From the NCBI GenBank assembly GCA_964529005.1, contig CAZGUH010000057.1:1-21664 (forward strand): a stretch of 21,664 nt of DNA. Reading direction: 5' to 3'. Each line of letters opens with the position of its first letter. The first letter of the stretch is position 1. Positions 14,662 to 21,664 of this stretch are shown here, piece by piece. Origin of the DNA: CAZGUH01 sp964529005. GTDB lineage: Bacteria; Actinomycetota; Acidimicrobiia; Acidimicrobiales; Ilumatobacteraceae. The position numbers were made by a program, and so were the translations under genes. Below the pieces are notes generated by a model. The model worked only from the letters and a program-made list of their open reading frames with translations, did no database searches and was not told where the DNA came from.

Positions 14662-15909
14662 TCAGCCCGGACGGCTGACGCCCACGACCTTGCCCCAGTT
14701 GACCGCCGCGATCTTGACCACGTCGCCGGTGCGCGGGGCGTGGATCATCTGACCGCCGCCGAGGTAGATCGCCACGTGCCCGATCGGCGAGTAGTAGAAG
14801 ATCAGGTCGCCCGGCTGCGCCTGATCCTTCGGCACGTGCGGTGTGCTCGCGTACTGCTGCGCAGACTGGTGCGGCAGCGAGACGCCGGCTCGCCCCCAGG
14901 CGTACGCGGTCAGGCCACTGCAGTCGAACGCCACGCCGGGTTGCGACGCAGCGAACCGGTAGGGAACGCCGAGCTGGCCCATCGCCGCGTTGATCGCGAC
15001 GCTGGCATTGCTCGAAACGGACGGGAGGACGGCGGGCGGGGTCGACGATGCGCCGCTCGATCCGCTCGATCCGCTCGAGCCGCCGTTCGAGCCGCCAGAT
15101 GAGGCGGCTGACGCCCCACCGCCGGAGCCGTTGCCCGACCCCCCTGACGACGCCGACGCGCCGCCGCCCGCGGCCCCGCCTCCACGCGCCGGGCCGGAGG
15201 TGACGGTCGGCTGCTGCTGGGCCGCGGCCCGCCGCGCTGCCTCCTGCTCGGCGAGCATCCGCGCGTAGGCCTCCTCGGCACGCCGCTGCTCTTCCTCCTC
15301 GAGCAGCTGGCCGAGTTCGGCCTGGGCTGCGGTGTATTCGGCCTCGTACTCGTTGTGCAGGCGCTCGGTCTCGCTCTGGGCCGACGCGATCTGTTCGGCG
15401 TAGGCCGTCGCCTGGGCCTGCTTCTCCTCCAGGTCCGCCCGCTCTTCGGCGAGGTCGAGCAGCACGGAGTCGTACTCGTCGACGTCGGCGTCGCCGAGAT
15501 CGAGCGCCACGCGGGTCAGATGCTCACGCGCCAGCCCGTCGGTGAGGCTCGCGGAATCGCCGAAGATCGGCGTGACGCCGTCGGAGCCGCCCCGCATGAA
15601 GACATCGACGGCCACGTCGGTGAGCCGGCGCTGAAGCTCTCCGACCTGCGCTTCCAGCTCTGCGACGCGGGCGCCGGCGTCGGCGATCTGCGCGTCGAGC
15701 TCGGCCTTGGCGGCCTCCGCCGTCGCCAGCTCCGTGCTCAGCTCGTCGTAGCGCTGCTGGGTGCGCTCGAGCTGATCGGCGATCTGGTCGACCTTGCGTT
15801 CCTGGTCGTCGACCGGGCTGGCGCCGGCCAGGGAAACCGGCATCGCCGAGAGCGCCGCCGCCAGCGTGAGCGCCGCCGCGGCAGCACGGAGATCGGCAAG
15901 GCGGCGCAT
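14662..15909 (-). CDS. secreted NlpC/P60 peptidoglycan endopeptidase with coiled coil (RipA-like)
   Basis: A 415-residue protein. A signal peptide (about 1-30, ending SLAGASP) is followed by a long heptad-rich coiled coil (about 33-230, rich in Glu/Ala/Gln), a Gly/Ser-rich linker (about 240-290) and a C-terminal NlpC/P60 (C40) peptidase domain. The catalytic residues are C330 (FDCSGLTAYAWG), H378 (GHVAIYLGGG) and H390 (MIHAPRTG). Related mycobacterial RipA and corynebacterial proteins cut peptide stems of peptidoglycan during daughter-cell separation, and the coiled coil keeps them off until a partner binds; applying this here is inference. The ATG is 9 nt after a TACACT box, and direct repeats sit in the -35 region, suggesting control by a response regulator. 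It begins 78 bp after guaA on the same strand. Confidence 0.92.
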   Translation of the reverse strand: MRRLADLRAAAAALTLAAALSAMPVSLAGASPVDDQERKVDQIADQLERTQQRYDELSTELATAEAAKAELDAQIADAGARVAELEAQVGELQRRLTDVAVDVFMRGGSDGVTPIFGDSASLTDGLAREHLTRVALDLGDADVDEYDSVLLDLAEERADLEEKQAQATAYAEQIASAQSETERLHNEYEAEYTAAQAELGQLLEEEEQRRAEEAYARMLAEQEAARRAAAQQQPTVTSGPARGGGAAGGGASASSGGSGNGSGGGASAASSGGSNGGSSGSSGSSGASSTPPAVLPSVSSNASVAINAAMGQLGVPYRFAASQPGVAFDCSGLTAYAWGRAGVSLPHQSAQQYASTPHVPKDQAQPGDLIFYYSPIGHVAIYLGGGQMIHAPRTGDVVKIAAVNWGKVVGVSRPG

Positions 15910-15918
15910 GACCGGGGG

Positions 15919-15970
15919 AGTGTAGCGATCATTGCGAAACGGTTGCGAACGGGCGTCGGCCGTGTTGCGA
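15919..15970 (-). promoter_or_regulatory. NlpC/P60 promoter with 11-bp phased direct repeats
   Basis: The -10 box TACACT (15919-15924) is 9 nt before the ATG. Upstream, TCGCAA (minus strand) occurs at 15932-15937, 15943-15948 and 15965-15970, that is at steps of 11 and 22 bp. The two nearer copies fall in the -35 region. Hexamer repeats one helical turn apart are typical sites for OmpR/PhoB-type response regulators. Confidence 0.45.
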
Positions 15971-15987
15971 CCGCGAGGCCCTGTCCG

Positions 15988-17544
15988 CTACTCCCACTCG
16001 ATGGTGCCGGGCGGCTTCGAGGTGATGTCGTAGGCCACCCGGTTGATCCCGGCGACCTCGTTGATGATGCGGTTGGCCATGCGTTCGAGCAGGTCGTAGG
16101 GCAGCCGCGCCCAATCGGCCGTCATCGCGTCGTCGCTGGTGACGGCGCGGATGATGACCGGGTGGGCGTAGGTGCGCTCGTCGCCCATCACCCCGACCGA
16201 GCGAATGTCGGGCAGCACGGCGAAGGCCTGCCAGATGTCACGCTCGAGTCCTGCGTCGTGGATCTCGGCGCGCACGATCGCGTCGGCCTCTTGCAGCATG
16301 GCGACCTTGTCCGGGGTCACCTCGCCGATGATGCGCACCCCGAGGCCGGGTCCGGGGAACGGCTGGCGCCACACGATCTCGTCGGGCAGCCCGAGTTCGT
16401 GCCCGAGCCGGCGCACCTCGTCCTTGAAGAGCGCGCGCAGCGGCTCGACGAGCTCGAGCGTCATGTCCTCGGGGAGGCCGCCGACGTTGTGGTGGCTCTT
16501 GATGACCGACGCCGTGCCATCGCTGCCGCCGCTCTCGATGACGTCCGGGTACAGCGTGCCCTGGACGAGGAACTTGGCATCGCTGAGTCCGCCGGTGTTC
16601 TCCTCGAAGATGCGCACGAAGAGCTCGCCGATGATCTTGCGCTTGGTCTCGGGCTCGGTGACGCCGGCGAGACGTTCGAAGAACCGCTGGCCGGCATCGA
16701 CGTGGATCAGCTCGATGCCCATGTGCCGCCGGAACGTCTCGACGACCTGCTCGCTCTCGCCCTTGCGCATCAGCCCGGTGTCGACGTAGACGCACGTCAG
16801 CTGCGGGCCGATCGCCTTGTGCACGAGGGCCGCAGCGACGCTGGAATCGACGCCGCCGCTGAGCGCGCAGATCACGCGTGCCGCGCCGACCTGGGCCTGC
16901 ACCGCCTCGACCTGCGTGTCGATGATCGATCCCATCGTCCACGACGGCGCGCACCCGGCGAGGTCGTGCACGAAGCGCCGCAGCACCTCCATGCCGTAAG
17001 GGCTGTGGGCCACCTCGGGGTGGAACTGCACGCCCCAGATCCTTCGCTCGCTGCTCTCGAGCGCTGCGACGGGCGCGTCGGGGGTCGACGCTGTCGCCAC
17101 GAACCCTTCGGGCGCCACGGTCACGGCGTCGAAGTGGCTCATCCACACGTCGTGGTCGTCGGGCACGGCGGCTGTCAGCAACGTCGAGGTCACCGAGCGG
17201 TCGACCGAAAGCCGGGCTCGCCCGTACTCGCCGCGCGAACCACGCCCGACGACACCGCCGAGTTGCTGGGCGATCAGCTGCGCGCCGTAGCAGATGCCGA
17301 GGACCGGGATTCCGAGGTCGTAGATCGCCGGGTCGAGCGCGGGCGCGCCCTCGACGTGCACGCTCTTCGGTCCGCCGGACAGGATGATCGCGGCCGGGGC
17401 GCGCTCGGCGATCTCGGACGCGCTGATCGAGTGCGGGACGATCTCGGAGTACACCTGGAGCTCGCGCACTCGCCGGGCGATGAGTTGGGCGTACTGGGCG
17501 CCGAAATCGACGACGAGGACGGTGTCGAAGTGAGGCTCGGTCAA
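15988..17544 (-). CDS. guaA: GMP synthase (glutamine-hydrolysing)
   Basis: A 518-residue two-domain enzyme that converts XMP to GMP in purine synthesis. The N-terminal class I glutamine amidotransferase has catalytic C85 (GICYGAQL), H175 and E177 (VQFHPEVAHS). The ATP-pyrophosphatase domain has the P-loop SGGVDSS from residue 229, and the protein ends with the family's dimerisation domain and C-terminus KPPGTIEWE. The start is TTG at 17544: there is no ATG or GTG codon between it and the conserved VVDFGAQYAQLI. A GGAGG sequence is only 1 nt from the TTG, too close to act normally, while a TACGAT box ends 7 nt upstream, so a leaderless or very short leader is possible. It is divergent from the small membrane protein gene. 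Confidence 0.95.
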   Translation of the reverse strand: MTEPHFDTVLVVDFGAQYAQLIARRVRELQVYSEIVPHSISASEIAERAPAAIILSGGPKSVHVEGAPALDPAIYDLGIPVLGICYGAQLIAQQLGGVVGRGSRGEYGRARLSVDRSVTSTLLTAAVPDDHDVWMSHFDAVTVAPEGFVATASTPDAPVAALESSERRIWGVQFHPEVAHSPYGMEVLRRFVHDLAGCAPSWTMGSIIDTQVEAVQAQVGAARVICALSGGVDSSVAAALVHKAIGPQLTCVYVDTGLMRKGESEQVVETFRRHMGIELIHVDAGQRFFERLAGVTEPETKRKIIGELFVRIFEENTGGLSDAKFLVQGTLYPDVIESGGSDGTASVIKSHHNVGGLPEDMTLELVEPLRALFKDEVRRLGHELGLPDEIVWRQPFPGPGLGVRIIGEVTPDKVAMLQEADAIVRAEIHDAGLERDIWQAFAVLPDIRSVGVMGDERTYAHPVIIRAVTSDDAMTADWARLPYDLLERMANRIINEVAGINRVAYDITSKPPGTIEWE

Positions 17545-17551
17545 GCCTCCG

Positions 17552-17557
17552 ATCGTA
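17552..17557 (-). promoter_or_regulatory. -10 box (TACGAT) for guaA
   Basis: TACGAT on the minus strand lies 7 nt before the TTG start. Leaderless translation from TTG is less usual than from ATG or GTG, so this assignment is weaker than that for cysS. Confidence 0.35.
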
Positions 17558-17598
17558 CCGAATGGCCTTCGGCAGCCGAGGGTGCGAGCATTGGCCCC

Positions 17599-17973
17599 AT
17601 GCCCGGAAGGTCGATCTCGCGGCGCGCGATGGTGGCACTCACGTGCGCCGTGACTTTCGCCAGCGTCGTTCCGGCGCCGGTCGCGCTGGCTGGCTCCGAC
17701 AACCGCGGCGACGACGGCGCGACGACGACCACCGTCGTCGACAACGTGTTCCTGCCGGAGAAGCAGGACCTCGACGAGTGCATCAGCTCGCTGCCGAAGC
17801 CCGGGTGCGGCAGCACGGCGCGCGGCGGGTGGCGCCAGACGCTCGTGTTCGGCGTGATGCTGGGCGGGATGGCCGCGATCGGCGTGCGGATCGCGTACGC
17901 GGTGCGCCGGCGCGACCGCCGGCGCACGGGCGTCACACCGACGCCGGACTCGGCCCAGGCGCCCCGAACGTGA
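17599..17973 (+). CDS. small membrane protein of unknown function
   Basis: A 124-residue protein. An N-terminal signal or anchor helix (about 10-32, ending PAPVALA) leads to a short acidic/Thr-rich stretch, then QDLDECISSLPKPGC with cysteines C61 and C70 that may pair outside the cell, then a Gly/Arg/Trp turn, a second membrane helix (about 80-101) and an Arg-rich cytoplasmic tail. I do not recognise a named family, although the Cys-containing motif followed by a helix has the look of a conserved protein. ATG at 17599 is chosen; ATG at 17629 is possible but would shorten the signal. Its last 41 bp overlap the end of the convergent Nudix gene. Confidence 0.7.
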   Translation: MPGRSISRRAMVALTCAVTFASVVPAPVALAGSDNRGDDGATTTTVVDNVFLPEKQDLDECISSLPKPGCGSTARGGWRQTLVFGVMLGGMAAIGVRIAYAVRRRDRRRTGVTPTPDSAQAPRT

Positions 17974-18610
17974 CGCTCAGCAGCTGACACACCATCCGGC
18001 CGGTCGCGCCCCACACGGTCTCGTCGGGCAGCTCGAAGAAGTAGATCGGGTGCTCGCCCTCGCCCATGCTCCACCACTCCTCGCGGAACACATCCGGCGC
18101 GGCGAGGTCGGCCACCGGCACCCACATGATGCGCGCCACCTCCGCCGCGGACGGCACCAATTCGACGGGACCCGTCACCTTGCCGACGACCGGCACGATG
18201 TAGTTGCCGGTGAAGCGCGTCGACAGGTGGTCGAGCTCACCGACGACCTCGACGGCCGAGGGGTCGAGACCGACCTCCTCGTGGGCTTCGCGCAGCGCGG
18301 CCTCGATGATCGACTCGCCGGGTTCCACACGCCCGCCCGGAAAGCTGACCTCGCCTTGGTGCGTGCTGACGTTCATGGTCCGCCGCGTGAGCAGCAGCTC
18401 GGCGCCTGAGGGACCGTCGGCAACGGCCACGAGAACGGCGGACACACGAGCCCCGGCAAACGTCGGCTCGACCGGGCGAGCGAGGTTGGCAGCGACGACG
18501 GCGGCGATGACCTGGTCGGCCGATCGGCGCACTGCGGTCGTCGCCCACGGGGGCGCCGTCGCACCGGGCCGCCAGGGCGTCGAGCGGCGGATGCGTCCGC
18601 GACCGGGCAT
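17933..18610 (-). CDS. Nudix hydrolase, CoA-pyrophosphatase type
   Basis: A 225-residue cytoplasmic Nudix hydrolase. The Nudix box is complete at residues 93-115: GRVEPGE, then REAHEEVGL with all metal-binding glutamates. It is preceded by ELLLTRRTMNVSTHQGEVSF, the LLTxR...HxGxVSFPGG layout of the NudL/CoA diphosphatase group, which cleaves CoA and acyl-CoA to phosphopantetheine and 3',5'-ADP. The start at 18610 (MPGRGRIRRS) is chosen because it is 8 nt after the stop of the preceding small gene; no ribosome site is visible, so translation may depend on that gene. The reading frame extends further upstream but would overlap the small gene. Substrate assignment is by motif only. Confidence 0.87.
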   Translation of the reverse strand: MPGRGRIRRSTPWRPGATAPPWATTAVRRSADQVIAAVVAANLARPVEPTFAGARVSAVLVAVADGPSGAELLLTRRTMNVSTHQGEVSFPGGRVEPGESIIEAALREAHEEVGLDPSAVEVVGELDHLSTRFTGNYIVPVVGKVTGPVELVPSAAEVARIMWVPVADLAAPDVFREEWWSMGEGEHPIYFFELPDETVWGATGRMVCQLLSVTFGAPGPSPASV

Positions 18611-18618
18611 CGACGGCG

Positions 18619-18786
18619 TCAGGCGGTCGGCGTCCAACCGCTCTCGATCAGCTGGCGGAGCACCTGCGGCAAACCGGCGGTCTTCAAGTTGGCGAGCACT
18701 CGCCCGGGCTGCTGCTCTCCCCGCTCCCATTCCTCCCAGGCTCCGAGGAGCTTGTTGAGGTCTGGCGCCGGCTGTTCGAATGCCAT
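18619..18786 (-). CDS. small 55-residue protein of unknown function
   Basis: A short open frame beginning MAFEQPAPDLNKLLGAWEEW and ending QLIESGWTPTA. I do not recognise a family. It is judged real for four reasons: it fills the space between two same-strand genes exactly (22 bp after one, 8 bp before the next); it starts with ATG 6 nt after a TAGGCT box; its composition is balanced and amphipathic (helix-forming, with a Trp/Glu-rich centre, then LANLKTAGLPQVLRQL), unlike the Arg/Pro/Ala-rich shadow frames of this genome; and it leads directly into the Nudix gene, suggesting co-expression. It has no signal peptide or membrane helix, so it is probably cytoplasmic, perhaps a small helical partner or regulator. 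Confidence 0.68.
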   Translation of the reverse strand: MAFEQPAPDLNKLLGAWEEWERGEQQPGRVLANLKTAGLPQVLRQLIESGWTPTA

Positions 18787-18792
18787 GCGGCG

Positions 18793-18798
18793 AGCCTA
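18793..18798 (-). promoter_or_regulatory. -10 box (TAGGCT) for the 55-residue gene
   Basis: TAGGCT on the minus strand ends 6 nt before the ATG at 18786, with no ribosome site between, the same layout as the desaturase and cysS starts. Confidence 0.45.
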
Positions 18799-18808
18799 CC
18801 GAGCGAGG

Positions 18809-19279
18809 CTATTGACGACGTCTGCGAGCAGCGCTGATGCCGTCGCCGACCAGCCGGCCGGCCATTCTGCCGATCTCGGTCGCCCGCCCGCCCTCCGTCG
18901 CCACGGGTGGGCGGCCAGCCCGTTCGGTGAACTCGCTCTGGCGCCACACGACGACGAGCACGGCCGCGATGCCGCCGAGGACCAGCCGCGAGGTCAGCTC
19001 GACCTCGACGACGGGCTGGATCGCGGCGACCGCCACCACGGCGATGACGACGAGGTCGAGGAGGCGGTGCAGCGAGCGCCCGATCACACGGAACGCGCCG
19101 AGCGGTCCGCGGGCGATCGCCACGTTGGCCAGCACGACGCCACCGACGACGGCCGGCGCCATCGGCGTCGGGCTCTGCAACCCTTGGGCGACGAGCACCC
19201 CGCCGAGCAGATACTCGGCGAGCTGATGCATCCAGAACGCCCGCTTGCGCACCTCTGCTGGGCTCGACGACGCCTGCAC
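18809..19279 (-). CDS. four-helix membrane protein of unknown function
   Basis: A 156-residue protein with four likely membrane helices at about 20-36, 40-57, 72-90 and 95-112, arranged as two close hairpins, followed by a polar, Arg-rich cytoplasmic tail (113-156). Charged stretches (EVRKRAF before helix 1, RVIGRSLHR before helix 3) suggest both ends are inside. No catalytic motif or known family is recognised. The GTG start at 19279 is 7 nt after a TAGCCT box, a leaderless pattern. It heads a same-strand group with the 55-residue gene and the Nudix hydrolase, 22 bp before the former. Confidence 0.72.
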   Translation of the reverse strand: MQASSSPAEVRKRAFWMHQLAEYLLGGVLVAQGLQSPTPMAPAVVGGVVLANVAIARGPLGAFRVIGRSLHRLLDLVVIAVVAVAAIQPVVEVELTSRLVLGGIAAVLVVVWRQSEFTERAGRPPVATEGGRATEIGRMAGRLVGDGISAARRRRQ

Positions 19280-19286
19280 CGCGTCG

Positions 19287-19292
19287 AGGCTA
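19287..19292 (-). promoter_or_regulatory. -10 box (TAGCCT) for the four-helix membrane protein
   Basis: TAGCCT on the minus strand lies 7 nt before the GTG start at 19279, and no ribosome site is present. Confidence 0.45.
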
Positions 19293-19405
19293 GAAGCCCC
19301 AGCGCCCAGCCGGACAACGGCGCAGGGACGTGCCTCCTGGTGAGGGCTCAGGTTTGCGCGCGGCAGGGACGAGCCGGACGCGGCGCCGAAGAGGCACCGC
19401 CATCC

Positions 19406-19444
19406 AAAACGAGCGAGCGGCCCCGAGATGACCCGGGGCCGCTC
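19406..19444 (-). terminator. rho-independent-type terminator downstream of groEL
   Basis: A perfect 11-bp stem (19415-19425 with 19434-19444, GAGCGGCCCCG and its complement) closes on an 8-nt loop. Read on the minus strand it is followed 5 nt later by TTTT (19406-19409). It lies about 90 bp beyond the groEL stop, in the direction of groESL transcription. Confidence 0.7.
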
Positions 19445-19458
19445 AGCTGGGGGGACCA

Positions 19459-19483
19459 GATAGCGACAACGTGTGCCGCTATC
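19459..19483. other. second hairpin in the groEL 3' region
   Basis: GATAGCG (19459-19465) and CGCTATC (19477-19483) form a 7-bp stem with an 11-nt loop between the groEL stop and its terminator. It might stabilise the mRNA end; no T-run follows. I see no gene in the rest of 19280-19532. Confidence 0.35.
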
Positions 19484-19532
19484 GACCTATTCCCTCATTT
19501 CGGGATTTCTCGTCGAACGAATCCGTCCGTCG

Positions 19533-21179
<1,647 letters not shown>

Positions 21180-21193
21180 GCGGGTTCAGATCC

Positions 21194-21487
21194 TCACTTC
21201 GCCACGATGGCGAGAACGTCGCGGCTGGTCAGGATCAACAGATCCTCGCCGTCGACGGTGACCTCGGTGCCGCCGTACTTCGAGTACAGAACGGTGTCAC
21301 CGACCTTCACGTCGAGCGGGAAGTGCTTGCCCTCGTCGTCGCTCCAACGGCCCGGGCCCACGGCGAGGACGGAACCCTGCTGCGGCTTCTCCTTCGCGGT
21401 GTCGGGAATCACCAGACCGGACGCGGTGGTCTGCTCGGCCTCGTTGGGCTTGACGACGATGCGGTCATCCAGCGGCTTCAGGTTCAT
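21194..21487 (-). CDS. groES: co-chaperonin GroES (Hsp10)
   Basis: A 97-residue protein that caps the GroEL ring. It begins MNLKPLDDRIVVKPNEAE and contains the mobile loop (TTASGLVIPDTAKEKPQQG), the VLAVGPG turn and the VKVGDTVLYSKYGGTEV segment of the family. The ATG at 21487 has a GGAGG ribosome site 9 nt upstream, which rules out the longer frame that continues to a TTG at 21604. Expression is expected to be heat-inducible and HrcA-repressed because of the two CIRCE elements upstream. The groEL gene follows directly. Confidence 0.96.
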   Translation of the reverse strand: MNLKPLDDRIVVKPNEAEQTTASGLVIPDTAKEKPQQGSVLAVGPGRWSDDEGKHFPLDVKVGDTVLYSKYGGTEVTVDGEDLLILTSRDVLAIVAK

Positions 21488-21549
21488 GGGTGCAGGCCTC
21501 CATTGGCGTGACACTCGGGACTGTTCGATGGCGCGGATCAGCGAGCCGT

Positions 21550-21576
21550 TAGCACTCTGACTCTGCGAGTGCCAAG
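21550..21576 (-). promoter_or_regulatory. CIRCE operator 1 (HrcA site) upstream of groES
   Basis: TTAGCACTC, 9 nt, GAGTGCCAA: one mismatch to the CIRCE consensus TTAGCACTC-N9-GAGTGCTAA. It lies 62 bp upstream of the groES ATG, in the expected promoter region. HrcA is the known repressor of such sites; its gene is not in the window. Confidence 0.93.
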
Positions 21577-21597
21577 CGTAAACCACCCGCCCCGCCG

Positions 21598-21624
21598 TTA
21601 GCAACCGTCGACGTCGAGTGCTAA
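21598..21624 (-). promoter_or_regulatory. CIRCE operator 2 (HrcA site) upstream of groES
   Basis: TTAGCAACC, 9 nt, GAGTGCTAA: one perfect arm and one with two mismatches. The outer CGTTAGCA/TGCTAACG pairs extend the symmetry. Its centre is 48 bp from that of the first copy. Confidence 0.85.
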
Positions 21625-21664
21625 CGGCGATGTCGGCCGCGCAGTGGCCGCGCGCCAGGTGACC

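Noticed and set aside
15355..17598. Long plus-strand frame across the NlpC/P60 and guaA genes
   Set aside because: It is antisense to two clear genes and only its last 124 codons look like a protein.
19440..19530. A possible tRNA or other structured RNA downstream of groEL
   Set aside because: The stems present do not make a cloverleaf and there is no T-loop or acceptor pairing; they read as a terminator and one simple hairpin.

Overview
The window is a compact, strongly GC-rich chromosomal segment of an actinobacterium. I infer an Acidimicrobiia-like lineage from an archaeal-like ValS, a DUF4916 protein, a groESL operon behind two CIRCE elements, frequent GTG/TTG starts and many apparent leaderless starts, but no rRNA or other decisive marker is present. 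It reads as core genome: no insertion sequence, prophage, CRISPR array, tRNA or rRNA was seen.

Layout. 1-2310: the 3' part of HMG-CoA lyase (with a one-base frameshift), a convergent DUF4916 Nudix-fold protein, and a divergent PLP-dependent Cys/Met-metabolism enzyme. 2324-5094: an acyl-ACP desaturase behind an operator-like palindrome that overlaps its promoter, a short CobD/HisC-like aminotransferase and a two-pass DUF3592-like membrane protein. 5208-6635: a lipoprotein built of delta-60 repeats, probably a seven-bladed propeller. 6650-11196 (minus): cysS, then an OafA-like acyltransferase with a C-terminal SGNH domain, then a stand-alone secreted SGNH paralogue joined to it by a TGATG overlap. 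11302-13854: valS, divergent from cysS. 13915-15909: two convergent cell-wall enzymes, an L,D-transpeptidase and a coiled-coil NlpC/P60 endopeptidase. 15988-17544 (minus): guaA. 17599-17973: a small membrane protein. 17933-19279 (minus): a four-helix membrane protein, a 55-residue conserved-looking small protein and a CoA-pyrophosphatase-type Nudix hydrolase. 19406-21624 (minus): groES-groEL with tandem CIRCE operators upstream and a hairpin terminator downstream.

How it works together. Three themes recur: envelope construction and remodelling (acyltransferase/SGNH pair, L,D-transpeptidase, NlpC/P60, desaturase), translation and protein quality (CysS, ValS, GroES/GroEL), and central metabolism or nucleotide housecleaning (HMG-CoA lyase, trans-sulfuration-type enzyme, GuaA, two Nudix-fold proteins). 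I see no obviously new multi-gene system. The most useful leads are the desaturase operator/promoter, the 11-bp phased repeats at the NlpC/P60 promoter, the SGNH duplication with a hairpin-encoded tail, the 55-aa gene, and the density of leaderless-type starts.
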